Part shown: piece after piece, positions 24,978 to 34,973 of the stretch
Position numbering within the stretch: position 1 is the first letter of the stretch
Layout of the letters: each line of letters opens with the position of its first letter
Assembly: GCF_021730445.1 (NCBI RefSeq)
Contig: NZ_JADNRM010000001.1
Span: 906,329-970,328 of the forward strand
Direction: 5' to 3'
Origin: Phocaeicola faecalis
GTDB taxonomy: Bacteria; Bacteroidota; Bacteroidia; Bacteroidales; Bacteroidaceae
Length of the DNA: 64,000 bases
Notes under the pieces: generated by a model
What the model was told of the DNA's origin: nothing
Databases searched by the model: none
What the model saw: the letters and a program-made list of their open reading frames with translations, nothing else
Made by a program: the position numbers and the translations under genes

Positions 24978-26609
24978 TTAATAGCCAGGATTCTGGGTCA
25001 GATTCGGATTTAAATTAATTTCACTTTGCGGAACAGGATAAACATAATTATGATCTTCATACTTGCTTCCTGTCAATTGAATATTGTCGCCTTCATACAA
25101 GATACAAATCTTTCCATTATCTTTAGGATGTGCTTTATCCGAATCTTCCAAACGATATTTCAAACCTTGGAACGGAGCGTTCAAAACTTCTTTAGCAATA
25201 CCCCAACGACGGATATCCCATTGCCGCTTACCACCTTCAAGTGCAAATTCCACACGCCATTCATTACGGATACGTTGACGAAGTTCGTCTTGACTACCAC
25301 AATAAGTAGGTTTGCTTGCATCCGAGTTTTGCAAGATAGGCATACCTACACGTTTACGAACCTGATTAACAGCATCAAAAGCTTCGCTGCTCAATCCATT
25401 CAGTTCATTCATTGCTTCGGCGTAAGTCAGTAAAACCTCAGCATAACGGATAACAACACCATCTTTGCCCATATCCCATCCTTGTGATTGTGGATCAATG
25501 CTTGGGTCTAACCATTTTTGCTGATAATATCCGGTAGCAGTAGCATCTCGGTTAATGCTGACACCTGTATCCCCACTAGAGGGTAGAGGAGCAACTTTGA
25601 TAGTAACTCCATACATAACTTCACCATCGTGCAATACATTCACTTCCAAACGCGGGTCACGCTTCTCAAACGGATTTTTTTCATCGTAAATTTTAGATTT
25701 GCTGATAGGTGCACCTTCGATATCCTCAAAAGCATCTACCAAGCTCTGAGTGGGATTGATACCGCCCCAACCTAAAGTCGGAAAACATTCCCAACCAATC
25801 AGATACGAAGTTTTGTCCGGTGCATTGTATTGATTTACTAAAATAAATTCTTTACAACCATCAGATTTTTCCCAAAATAATTCTTCATATTTTCCGGTAT
25901 TATTTTTATCATACAGCTCATAAAGCCCCAAATCCATTACTTTCTTTGCATTATCTGCAGCTACTTGCCAATCGCCATAATACAAAGCTGCGCGTGCTTT
26001 CATTGCCATTGCCGCACCTTTAGTGATACGTCCATAATCTGATTCCGGCCATGTGGTAGGTAAAAGTTCGATTGCTTTGTCAAAGTCCGCCATTAATTTA
26101 GTATAAACTTCAGCTCTCGGAGTACGAGTAATACCTTCCTGGTCAGACAATTCCAACGGTTTGTCAATGTAAGGAACATCACCAAAAGTACGAATCAAAT
26201 CAAAATATTGGAAAGCGCGGAAGAAATATGTCTGTCCTAATGCTTTATCCTTTTCAGCTTGGTTATAATCCGGAATTTCATCTATTTTGCTCAATATCAA
26301 ATTGGCTTGTCTGATGTTAGCATAATTTCCACTCCAAGACATATCTTGAGGGTCATAGATACCCTTCGATACATTACCGGCAGCCCATTTGATACCATGC
26401 ACTGCATTGTCGGAATTGATGTCACCATCTACATCCATAGCACCAGGTAGTCCACCGTACAAGTCGGAAACAATCATTTCTGCATCTTTGGCAGTTTTCC
26501 AAAAACTTCCATCCGAGAGTTCCTCCAATGGATAGCGATCCAAGTCAACACAAGAAGTAAATCCCAATAAAACAGTTGAAGCAAGGATATATAAATAGTT
26601 CTTTTTCAT
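24978..26609 (-). CDS. SusD/RagB-like outer-membrane lipoprotein (unit 2)
   Basis: A 543-residue surface lipoprotein with lipidated Cys20 (GFTSC, then VDLDRYP). The SusD opening is LSDGSFWKTAKDAEMI. Helical repeats include AMKARAALYYGDWQ, and the RagB C-terminal part has RYAEVLLTYAEAMNEL, NEWRVELAFEGGKR and a YPVPQSEINLNPNL ending. It is 16 bases after its susC partner and leads into DUF6057 and PD40. It binds the ligand at the cell surface for handover to SusC. Ligand unknown. Confidence 0.93.
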   Translation of the reverse strand: MKKNYLYILASTVLLGFTSCVDLDRYPLEELSDGSFWKTAKDAEMIVSDLYGGLPGAMDVDGDINSDNAVHGIKWAAGNVSKGIYDPQDMSWSGNYANIRQANLILSKIDEIPDYNQAEKDKALGQTYFFRAFQYFDLIRTFGDVPYIDKPLELSDQEGITRTPRAEVYTKLMADFDKAIELLPTTWPESDYGRITKGAAMAMKARAALYYGDWQVAADNAKKVMDLGLYELYDKNNTGKYEELFWEKSDGCKEFILVNQYNAPDKTSYLIGWECFPTLGWGGINPTQSLVDAFEDIEGAPISKSKIYDEKNPFEKRDPRLEVNVLHDGEVMYGVTIKVAPLPSSGDTGVSINRDATATGYYQQKWLDPSIDPQSQGWDMGKDGVVIRYAEVLLTYAEAMNELNGLSSEAFDAVNQVRKRVGMPILQNSDASKPTYCGSQDELRQRIRNEWRVEFALEGGKRQWDIRRWGIAKEVLNAPFQGLKYRLEDSDKAHPKDNGKICILYEGDNIQLTGSKYEDHNYVYPVPQSEINLNPNLTQNPGY

Positions 26610-26625
26610 ATTGCATTAATAAGTA

Positions 26626-29600
26626 TTAGAATGAAACTTTAAGTCCTAAAGAAATTTTCTTCACGTTAGAATAGAATGCACCGCGAGTATCGGATGGTGA
26701 TTCAGGATCTACACCGTCTAGGCCTGAGAAAGTCAACAAGTTTTCACCAGATACAAATACTTTTGCTTTTTCAATGCCTATCTTAGTTAACAGACTTTTG
26801 GGTAGATTATATCCTAACGAAATATTCTTCAGACGCACATACGAAGCATCTTCCAACCAGAATGAAGAAGTAACAAAGTTTGTCTGTGAACTCTTAGTTA
26901 TACGCGGATAGCTAGCATTATGGTTTTCGGGTGTCCAACGATCCAAATGTTTTTTCAATACTTTACCTCCATTATAGAATGCATAAGAAGCCTCACCTGT
27001 ATAGTAAGCATCTACATCAAATGCACCCTGCCACAACATAGACAAATCAAAATCTTTGTAATATACAGCAAGGTTCAAACCACCAGTCCAACTTGGGAAG
27101 TTTTTACCGATAACAGTCTGGTCAGCTGCATTAATCTTACCGTTTCCGTCTCTGTCTACATATTTGATATCTCCCAGCTTTTCGCTTCCCAAGCGCTTAG
27201 GATAGTTCTTTAATTCATCTTCGGTATTGAAATATCCGTTAGCTACATATCCATAGAAAGAACCGATAGGATAACCTTCCAAACGCCAATACTTGCCATT
27301 GTCCGGGTCAACACCTTCTGTACCGTTCATGTCAGTAATCTCGTTCTTCACATAAGCCACATTGAAATTAATTGCATAGCTCCAATCTTTGTTGATACTG
27401 TTATTATGGAAAATACTCAAGTCAAAACCGGTATTTTCTACACTACCTGCATTCTGAGCAGGGGCATCCATACCAATCACTCCTTGAATCGGCAAATACA
27501 GCAACATATCATTTGTTTTTTTCTTGTATAAAGAAAGTTCAAATCCAACTTTATTATTCAAGAAACCGGCTTCCAAACCTAATTCATAATTGGTAACAGT
27601 TGCCCATTTCAAGTTATTGTTTACATAACGTGATTCGTAAGTGGTAGAATAAAGCGTATTGCCAAACATATAACTGCCATACTTATAAGTAGCTACAGCC
27701 GGATAAATATCATCGCTCTTCAACTCTTCATTACCGGTTCTACCCCAACCAAGGCGTAACTTCAAATTGCTTAACCAATCTACGTTGTCTTTAACGAATG
27801 CTTCTTCAGAGACTCTCCATCCTGCAGAGAAGGCAGGGAACACACCCCAACGGTTATCTTTAGGAAAGCGGGATGAAGCATCTGTACGAAGATTGGCCTC
27901 GAACAAATACTTATTTTCATAATCATATTGGATACGTCCAAAATAAGATTGACGACCAGTGTCATAACCACCGTCTTTATTTGTTTGCGATGATGCATCA
28001 AGAGTATTCAATGATTCTTCCAATTCATCATTACCACCGCCAGTACGTTTGGCCTCTGTATATCTATAAGTATAGTCTACTTGTTCAAAACCTGCCAATA
28101 AGCCTATGCTGTGTTTACCGAAAGTTTTGTTGTAGTTAACCAATAGCTGAGTGGTATACCAATTCCAATTGTAATAATTGTGTTCACCTTCGCGTTTTCC
28201 AGAATCGAAGGTTCCATAACTCCAATGTCTTTTGAATTTGCGAATATCACGATAATCATGTCTTAATGAATATACTCCTTTGATGCTTAATCCTTCAAGC
28301 GGAGTGATGTTGATATAAGCTGTTGCATTTAACTGTTGGTCCAACTGGCGGTAAATACCAGTTTTGCCTTGCTGTGCAACCGGATTCTGATATCCGGCAT
28401 ATTCATAATTGCCGTCCTCATCGTAGATACCAATTGTAGGAGAAATACGGTTGACATATTGTAATAAAGAGCCAAACCCCTCAGCCTCATCATTATTCAA
28501 ACCACGATATGCAGAAGCATTTAATCCTATATTGACCCATTTGGCAACTTTTGAATCTATATTTACACGTCCATTATAACGTTCATAGTTCTTTTCTTGC
28601 GAAAGACCGTCCTGATATAAATAACCTAAAGAAGCCATATAAGTAGTATTTTCAGAACCACCATTAATAGAGAGGCTATGTTGAGTTTCTATAGCACTGT
28701 TTTTCATAACTTCTTTATACCAATCTATATTGGGGTGACCGATAGGATCTGAACCATCACGGAATTTCTGGATATCGTTTTCCGAATAAGTTAAAGCAGC
28801 ATTTGGGTTTTCATTAAGTGTTGCTTCATTATATAAGACAGCATAATCAGCAGAGCCTAAGAAATCCAAAGTTGCTGTCGGGCTTGACCAAGATACAGTT
28901 CCCGAATAACTAACACGTGCTTTTTGTCCTTTCTTACCCTTTTTAGTGGTAATTACAATAACACCATTGGCGGCCTGCACACCATAAATGGCAGATGAAG
29001 CAGCATCTTTCAATACAGAAAGAGATTCAATATCCTGCGGATCAATATTATTCATACTGCCGGGGATACCATCAACAATAACCAACGGACTTGCCGCATT
29101 AATTGAATTCTTACCACGAATAGTAATGGTACCTGTCTGTGCACCCGGTGCACCTGATGTTTGAATAGCAGTTACACCAGGCATTTGTCCTGCCATAGCT
29201 GCAGAAACACTGGCAACAGAGCGAGATTCTAGAGCTTCTGCATTGATAGAAGCAACAGAACCAGTCAGGTTTGCCTTTTTCTGCACACCATAACCTACTA
29301 CAACTACTTCATCCAAAGTTTGACTGTCTTCTTTCAAGACCACATTGATTGGCTGACCATTAAATTTAATTTCTTGAGTAAGGTAACCTACATAGGAAAC
29401 CACAAGAGTGCTTCCTTTAGGTACTCCACTTAAGGTAAAATCACCGTCGATACCGGTAATAGTACCATTGGTTGTGCCTTTTACTACTACGGATGCGCCA
29501 ATTACAGTTTCACCTGTGGCATCCTTTACAATTCCTTTACAGGTTTCGGTCTGCTGTTCAATAGCATTTGAACTTGCCGTTGCAGGAGCGGAAATTGCGT

Positions 29601-29667
29601 TCATGCTTCCTGTAGATGCAGCCATAAGGAATAGCAGCATACTGACCGACTTGACTCTCTTTAACAT
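26626..29667 (-). CDS. SusC/RagA-like TonB-dependent outer-membrane transporter (unit 2)
   Basis: A 1013-residue TonB-dependent transporter. It has a signal peptide, then the carboxypeptidase-like domain (CKGIVKDATGETVIG) and the TonB box DEVVVVGYG (about 119-127). The plug carries SVLKDAASSAIYGVQAANG, and the barrel ends in KISLGLKVSF. The N-terminal 135 residues and the leader are nearly the same as in unit 1, but the barrel is clearly different. It heads a four-gene operon (susC, susD, DUF6057, PD40). It has the only strong promoter in the divergent intergenic region, facing it, so in this arrangement it should be the expressed unit. Confidence 0.95.
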   Translation of the reverse strand: MLKRVKSVSMLLFLMAASTGSMNAISAPATASSNAIEQQTETCKGIVKDATGETVIGASVVVKGTTNGTITGIDGDFTLSGVPKGSTLVVSYVGYLTQEIKFNGQPINVVLKEDSQTLDEVVVVGYGVQKKANLTGSVASINAEALESRSVASVSAAMAGQMPGVTAIQTSGAPGAQTGTITIRGKNSINAASPLVIVDGIPGSMNNIDPQDIESLSVLKDAASSAIYGVQAANGVIVITTKKGKKGQKARVSYSGTVSWSSPTATLDFLGSADYAVLYNEATLNENPNAALTYSENDIQKFRDGSDPIGHPNIDWYKEVMKNSAIETQHSLSINGGSENTTYMASLGYLYQDGLSQEKNYERYNGRVNIDSKVAKWVNIGLNASAYRGLNNDEAEGFGSLLQYVNRISPTIGIYDEDGNYEYAGYQNPVAQQGKTGIYRQLDQQLNATAYINITPLEGLSIKGVYSLRHDYRDIRKFKRHWSYGTFDSGKREGEHNYYNWNWYTTQLLVNYNKTFGKHSIGLLAGFEQVDYTYRYTEAKRTGGGNDELEESLNTLDASSQTNKDGGYDTGRQSYFGRIQYDYENKYLFEANLRTDASSRFPKDNRWGVFPAFSAGWRVSEEAFVKDNVDWLSNLKLRLGWGRTGNEELKSDDIYPAVATYKYGSYMFGNTLYSTTYESRYVNNNLKWATVTNYELGLEAGFLNNKVGFELSLYKKKTNDMLLYLPIQGVIGMDAPAQNAGSVENTGFDLSIFHNNSINKDWSYAINFNVAYVKNEITDMNGTEGVDPDNGKYWRLEGYPIGSFYGYVANGYFNTEDELKNYPKRLGSEKLGDIKYVDRDGNGKINAADQTVIGKNFPSWTGGLNLAVYYKDFDLSMLWQGAFDVDAYYTGEASYAFYNGGKVLKKHLDRWTPENHNASYPRITKSSQTNFVTSSFWLEDASYVRLKNISLGYNLPKSLLTKIGIEKAKVFVSGENLLTFSGLDGVDPESPSDTRGAFYSNVKKISLGLKVSF

Positions 29668-29709
29668 AAAGTATTAATTTAAAGATAATAAATAAGTTAC
29701 TACCAACGT

Positions 29710-29726
29710 AGTTCTTCTAGAACTAT
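29710..29726 (-). repeat. Shared susC leader motif, site B (left inverted repeat)
   Basis: AGTTCTTCTAGAACTAT on the plus strand. It is the exact reverse complement of site C at 30123-30139 (17 of 17 bases). It lies between the promoter and the start codon of susC unit 2, so it is transcribed. The motif itself holds a small palindrome (AGTTCT-3-AGAACT on the gene-sense strand). Confidence 0.85.
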
Positions 29727-30122
29727 GTTTTTCAATATGATTTAGATTAATGGCGCAAATATATAATATTTTTAAAAAAGAACAATCATTTTTGAAAATA
29801 ATCTTTGTTTTTCCGTGTGATTTAACAATCAAACGCTAAAAACATTTAATTAAAGAGCGACTCTAAAGAGACTTAACTATTTAGTTGGTAGAATTTTAGT
29901 AATATAATGATAATATATAAAACTCTTTTTACCTACAATATGTATATGAATATCCATGTAAAACCGTTATAAACAGTAATATAATGATAGGGAGATTAAT
30001 AGAAGCGAATAGAAAATCGGTAGAAATCATGTCTTTTTTTCTCATTTATTGTTACTTACAGCATGAATAAACGATGAACTCATTTAATGTTAGTATTGAT
30101 TATCAATGATTTATAAACAGCG
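29727..30122. promoter_or_regulatory. Candidate invertible promoter segment between divergent susC genes
   Basis: A 396-base, very AT-rich segment with no open reading frame, bounded by the perfect 17-base inverted pair at sites B and C. It contains one good Bacteroides promoter, facing left. No matching promoter faces right; the nearest plus-strand candidate (AATCTTTG near 29800) has a mismatch and no -33. This is the arrangement of a phase-variable promoter. Flipping it would place the promoter before susC unit 3 at the same spacing. Inversion is inferred, not seen. Confidence 0.55.
29756..29786 (-). promoter_or_regulatory. Promoter facing susC unit 2
   Basis: On the minus strand ATTG (29786-29783), 19 bases, TATATTTG (29763-29756). 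The -7 box is a full consensus match and the -33 box is one base off. The transcript would start near 29749, cross site B and reach the ATG at 29667. Confidence 0.65.
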
Positions 30123-30139
30123 ATAGTTCTAGAAGAACT
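30123..30139 (+). repeat. Shared susC leader motif, site C (right inverted repeat)
   Basis: ATAGTTCTAGAAGAACT, the exact reverse complement of site B. It is placed 51 bases before the ATG of susC unit 3. Relative to the downstream gene it has the same orientation as sites A and B have to theirs. Confidence 0.85.
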
Positions 30140-30189
30140 TATCCTTTTAGAGCTTTGGATTTCAATCAAACACTTTAAAATTCAATATT

Positions 30190-33100
30190 ATGTTAAAACG
30201 ACTGAAATCAGTTAGCATGTTATTGTTCTTGGGAACTTTCTCTACGGGAACCATTTCTGCTGTTACAGCTTCTGGAGTTAACGCTTCTGCTATCGTACAA
30301 CAAAATGAAACATGTAAAGGTATTGTAAAAGACGCTACAGGAGAATCCATCATTGGTGCTTCTGTAGTAGTGAAAGGAACCACCAACGGAGCAATTACCG
30401 ACTTTGAAGGTAATTTTGCCCTAACTAACGTGAAGAAAGGAGATATCATCGTAATCTCCTATGTGGGGTACCAAAAACAAGAAATTAAATGGAACGGCGA
30501 ATCTCTCAATATTGTGTTGAAAGATGACACTGAAGTTCTGAGTGAAGTGGTTGTCGTAGGTTACGGCACACAGAAAAAGGCCAACCTCTCCGGTGCTGTT
30601 GCACAGGTAAACAGTGATGAGTTAACCAATCGCCCTATCTCGAATGTATCAAGCGGTTTGCAAGGGTTGATGCCGGGTGTAACAATTACCGCAGGCCAAG
30701 GACGTCCCGGTGAAGACGGAAGCAATATTAGAATCCGCGGTGTAGGAACTTTGAATAATGCATCTCCCTATATCTTGATTGACGGTGTAGAAAGTGGTTC
30801 CATGAACGACCTTGACCCGAATGATATTGAAAGTATATCAGTATTGAAAGATGCTTCTTCCGCAGCCATCTATGGTTCTAAAGCATCTAACGGTGTAATT
30901 TTGATTACTACTAAACGCGGTAAGACCGGCGCTCCCCGTATCTCATACAACGGCTATGTAGGTATTCAAAATGCAACAGCAACCATTGACCGTGTAAGCT
31001 CTGCCGATTATGCCAGACTGTACAACCGTATCGATGATAACAATAATAATCCCCATCGTTATTCAGATGAAGATATCCGCTTGTTTGAGAATGGCTCCGA
31101 CCCATACGGACATCCTAATACTGACTGGAATGATGCTGCCTATAAAACAGGTGTTCTGCATAAGCACAATGTAAGCATCAACGGTGGTACAGAGAATGCA
31201 AGATATATGGCTTCTGTAGGTTATCTGGGACAAACCGGTATTCTTCCCAATTCAGAACGTAGCCAGTTCAACGGACGTATGAACTTAGACGTAGACATAA
31301 CCAAGAAGTGGCATGTACGCATGAATTTGGCCTATATCAAGAATGACTATAAAGACCCTAACTCAAACTATGGTGGTGGTTCTTCAGACCAGATTATCCG
31401 CCAGCTCAATATCTTAAGCCCGATGATTCCCATCAAGAATGAAGATGGAACTTATGGCTCAACCAATGACGGTAACCCGATTGCATGGCTGGATTCTAAA
31501 TCGACAGTTGATAAATATAATCAGAACTTCACCGGTATGTTGTCTGTTGATTACAAAGTTCTGGATTGTCTTACAGCAACCGTATCGGGAGCTTATGTCA
31601 ATGATGACCAGCACTACAAAGCTTTCGTGAAGAAAATCAACAATGACCCGGCACAGGCTGCACGTCCCAATAGTTTAACTGAATCATTCAGAAACTGGAA
31701 CCGTTACAATTTCGATGCTTTGCTGAATTTCGACAAACAGTTAGGTGACCACAATTTAAAGGCAATGTTGGGTTATCATGCAGAAGCATACGATGTACGT
31801 TACAATGAAATGTATCGTGAAAACTTTCCGAATAATGAATTGGACGATATGAATGCAGGTGCAACTGCTACTCAGACCAATAGCGGTTTTACACGAGAAT
31901 TGAACATGTTGTCTTACTTCGGTCGTATCAACTACGATTATAAAGGAAAATATTTGTTCGAAGCCAACTTCCGTGCCGATGCATCTTCTCGTTTTGCTCC
32001 GGGTAACCGTTGGGGATACTTCCCTTCATTCTCCGGTGCATGGCGTATCAGTGAAGAATCATTTATGGAAAACTTAAGAGATAGTTGGTTGTCAAGCCTT
32101 AAAATTCGCGGTTCTTGGGGCCAGTTGGGAAACCAGGATGCTTTGGGAGACGGCACTCCGACCGGAGGAGACTACTATCCATGGATGAATACATACAACC
32201 TCGGCGCCAACTATCCGTTCGGAGGTTCGTTAGTGACAGGATACTATCAAGGTTCATACAAAATGGCTTCTCTTTCTTGGGAAAAAGCTACTACTTGGGG
32301 TATTGGTGTAGACTTCATTTTATTCAATAAGCTGACCGGTTCTATTGACTACTACAACAGAAAGACCACCGATATCATCATGAATGTCGCTGTACCTAAA
32401 GAATTTGCCTTGGGCGCATACAAAGACAATGTAGGTGCAATGAAGAATAGCGGTATTGAAGTTCAGTTAGCCTACAACGACACATGGAACGATTGGACTT
32501 TCGGTGTTTCAGGAAACTTTGCCTACAACAAGAATACCATTGAGAACTTGGGTGGTGTAGACCGTATGGCTGACGGCAGTTTTATGCGCGAAGTAGGTTC
32601 TCCTATCAATTCATGGTTCGTATATCGTACAGACGGATTCTTCCAGTCTGATGAAGAAGCTGCTGCATGGCAAGCAAAATACTCTGCTATGGACGGATAT
32701 CCTTTCGGACAAGATTTCAAAGCAGGTGACTTACGTTATGTAGATGCAAACGGTGACGGTAAGATTTCAGCAGATGACCGTGAGCTTTATAGAACCAAAG
32801 ACCCGAAATTCACATTTGGCTTCAATATTAATGTCGGTTATAAGAACGTAGACTTATCAATGAACTTCAATGGTGCAGCCGGTGTAGGATATGCATTTAC
32901 CAAAGAAGCATTCGGTGAATTCTCCGGTAGTGCGGGACATCCGTCAACTGCTTGGCTGGATAGCTGGACACCCGAAAACAAAAATGCAAGCATGCCACGC
33001 GTAGCTGAAGCTCGTGTATCACCAAGTGAAGCATCTAATGTACTTTCTGATTTCTGGATTATGGACACAAGCTATCTCCGCATGAAAACCATTCAGTTAG

Positions 33101-33288
33101 GCTATACATTCCCTAAAAATTGGTTAGAAAAATGGGGTATTCAAAATCTGCGTGTATACTATTCAGCAGAAAACTTGCTGACATTTGACGATATGCCAAT
33201 TAATGTAGACCCGGAAACAGTCAGTGAACGTCTGTCCAGTTATCCTTTGAATAAGACACATTCATTCGGAGTTAACATTACATTCTAA
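30190..33288 (+). CDS. SusC/RagA-like TonB-dependent outer-membrane transporter (unit 3)
   Basis: A 1032-residue TonB-dependent transporter. Its signal peptide begins MLKRLKSVSMLLFL, as in the other two. The carboxypeptidase-like domain (CKGIVKDATGESIIG), TonB box SEVVVVGYG (about residues 118-126), plug with SVLKDASSAAIYGSKASNG, and barrel ending HSFGVNITF follow. It is related to units 1 and 2 but more distant, and it faces the opposite way. The 17-base motif lies in its leader, yet no consensus promoter points at it in this arrangement. It is followed 34 bases later by its susD. Ligand unknown. Confidence 0.95.
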   Translation: MLKRLKSVSMLLFLGTFSTGTISAVTASGVNASAIVQQNETCKGIVKDATGESIIGASVVVKGTTNGAITDFEGNFALTNVKKGDIIVISYVGYQKQEIKWNGESLNIVLKDDTEVLSEVVVVGYGTQKKANLSGAVAQVNSDELTNRPISNVSSGLQGLMPGVTITAGQGRPGEDGSNIRIRGVGTLNNASPYILIDGVESGSMNDLDPNDIESISVLKDASSAAIYGSKASNGVILITTKRGKTGAPRISYNGYVGIQNATATIDRVSSADYARLYNRIDDNNNNPHRYSDEDIRLFENGSDPYGHPNTDWNDAAYKTGVLHKHNVSINGGTENARYMASVGYLGQTGILPNSERSQFNGRMNLDVDITKKWHVRMNLAYIKNDYKDPNSNYGGGSSDQIIRQLNILSPMIPIKNEDGTYGSTNDGNPIAWLDSKSTVDKYNQNFTGMLSVDYKVLDCLTATVSGAYVNDDQHYKAFVKKINNDPAQAARPNSLTESFRNWNRYNFDALLNFDKQLGDHNLKAMLGYHAEAYDVRYNEMYRENFPNNELDDMNAGATATQTNSGFTRELNMLSYFGRINYDYKGKYLFEANFRADASSRFAPGNRWGYFPSFSGAWRISEESFMENLRDSWLSSLKIRGSWGQLGNQDALGDGTPTGGDYYPWMNTYNLGANYPFGGSLVTGYYQGSYKMASLSWEKATTWGIGVDFILFNKLTGSIDYYNRKTTDIIMNVAVPKEFALGAYKDNVGAMKNSGIEVQLAYNDTWNDWTFGVSGNFAYNKNTIENLGGVDRMADGSFMREVGSPINSWFVYRTDGFFQSDEEAAAWQAKYSAMDGYPFGQDFKAGDLRYVDANGDGKISADDRELYRTKDPKFTFGFNINVGYKNVDLSMNFNGAAGVGYAFTKEAFGEFSGSAGHPSTAWLDSWTPENKNASMPRVAEARVSPSEASNVLSDFWIMDTSYLRMKTIQLGYTFPKNWLEKWGIQNLRVYYSAENLLTFDDMPINVDPETVSERLSSYPLNKTHSFGVNITF

Positions 33289-33322
33289 ACCTTTTATAAT
33301 CAATTAATTAATATAGAACAAT

Positions 33323-34936
33323 ATGAAACGTTTATCAACATATTTATTAGCAGGTATCGCATTGCTTTCTGCTTCATGTTCAGATTTTCTGGATACGGCT
33401 CCGAAAGATGCCCTTTCTCCTGCAACAACCTGGAAAACAGAGATTGACGCCGAGAGTTTTGTAGTAGGTTGCTACAATGGATTATTAGATCCCTACGCCC
33501 TTCTATATTTAGACTGCGGTTCCGATATAGGATATAACAACTTCACATGGGAAGGATGGCGTCCTTGGGGCGACGGTTCTTTATCAAGTGGAACAACCGG
33601 TGCTTCTTTCTATGACTTTGCCATTATCCGCCGTTGCAATACAGTGTTAGAAAACATCGACAATGTAGAATTCACCACTGCGGGCAAAAAAGAAGAGCTG
33701 ATTGCCGAAGCCAAAGCCATCCGTGCCTATAGCTATTTCATTATGAACTGGTGGTATGGCGGTGTACCCATTATCGGTTCTTATACTACGGCCGAAGAAG
33801 CACAGGTACCGCGTAATACGGAAGCAGAAGTACGCGAACAAATTGCACAGGACTTGGACGATGCACTTACAGCCATCAACACCACTCCGGCAGCACGCGG
33901 ACGTATTGCCAAAGGAGCTGTTCTGGCTACCAAAATGCGCGAAGCACTGTATTACGGTGACTGGCAGAAAGCAAAAGATGCAGCTCAGGCTATTATCGAT
34001 TTAAAACAATACGAATTGGATTCCGATTATGAAAACTTATTCAAACTGACAGGTATAGATTCTAAAGAAATCATATTGGCAGACCAGCGTCTTGAAAATG
34101 TCTTTGCGTTAGACCTTATTGGTCACATGTATAATAATGAGGATGCAGGATGGTCTTCAATTGTTCCCACACAGAACTTGGTCGACATGTATGAAATGGA
34201 CAATGGCTTGACAAAAGAAGAAGCTGCAGACTATTATGATGCCAAACATCCTTTTGCCAATCGTGACCCGCGTATGGATATGAGTATCCTTTATCCCGGA
34301 CAAGAATGGAGAGGAAAGATATTGAATACATTGGATGAGAAATTGGCTGATGGTTCAAAGAACAAAAACTTTCCTACCTACACGGACAATGCCTCAAAAA
34401 CAGCTTTAACATGGGCTAAATACCTTGATCCGTATGAGCAGTATTCAAATCCGGAGAACTCTGCCGCCTGTGTTATCGTATTCCGTTATGCAGAAGTACT
34501 GTTAAGTTGGGCAGAAGCCGAAAACGAATTAAACGGCCCATCAGACCAGGTGTACAACTATATCGACCAGATTCGTGAACGCGTAGGTATGCCTAAAGTA
34601 GTCAGAACAAAATATGACACTCAGGATAAATTACGTGAGTTAATCCGTCGTGAGCGTTGCGTAGAATTTGCAGGTGAAGGTTTGCGCCGTGCAGATATCC
34701 TGCGTTGGAAAGATGCCAGTGGCAAGATGTTGGCAGAAACTTTAATGAACGGTGATTTAAAACGTATTACCGGTACTATCAATTATAGTGAAACCGATCC
34801 TTACAAACGTGCAGAAGTTACAGGAACAGCAACAATTGAACCACGTAAGTTTGCTCCGAAGAACCGTTATTTACCATTCTCTCAAACTGATGTACTTGAT
34901 AAGAATCCGAATATCAAACAGAATCCCGGATATTAA
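33323..34936 (+). CDS. SusD/RagB-like outer-membrane lipoprotein (unit 3)
   Basis: A 537-residue surface lipoprotein with lipidated Cys19 (LLSASC, then SDFLDTAP). The SusD opening is SPATTWKTEIDAESFV, with helical repeats AIRAYSYFIMNWWYGGVP and TKMREALYYGDWQ. The RagB region has RYAEVLLSWAEAENEL and RRERCVEFAGEGLRR, then YLPFSQTDVLDKNPNI at the end. It is the last gene of unit 3: no further genes of a polysaccharide utilisation locus follow, only a repeat element that can also act as a terminator. Confidence 0.93.
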   Translation: MKRLSTYLLAGIALLSASCSDFLDTAPKDALSPATTWKTEIDAESFVVGCYNGLLDPYALLYLDCGSDIGYNNFTWEGWRPWGDGSLSSGTTGASFYDFAIIRRCNTVLENIDNVEFTTAGKKEELIAEAKAIRAYSYFIMNWWYGGVPIIGSYTTAEEAQVPRNTEAEVREQIAQDLDDALTAINTTPAARGRIAKGAVLATKMREALYYGDWQKAKDAAQAIIDLKQYELDSDYENLFKLTGIDSKEIILADQRLENVFALDLIGHMYNNEDAGWSSIVPTQNLVDMYEMDNGLTKEEAADYYDAKHPFANRDPRMDMSILYPGQEWRGKILNTLDEKLADGSKNKNFPTYTDNASKTALTWAKYLDPYEQYSNPENSAACVIVFRYAEVLLSWAEAENELNGPSDQVYNYIDQIRERVGMPKVVRTKYDTQDKLRELIRRERCVEFAGEGLRRADILRWKDASGKMLAETLMNGDLKRITGTINYSETDPYKRAEVTGTATIEPRKFAPKNRYLPFSQTDVLDKNPNIKQNPGY

Positions 34937-34973
34937 TCTATCATAACAGAGAAAAATAACATTCATAGAAAAA

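Noticed and set aside
29799..29807. Plus-strand promoter (AATCTTTG) for susC unit 3
   Set aside because: The first base of the box does not match, no -33 is present, and it is almost 400 bases from the gene. Kept only as a weak alternative.
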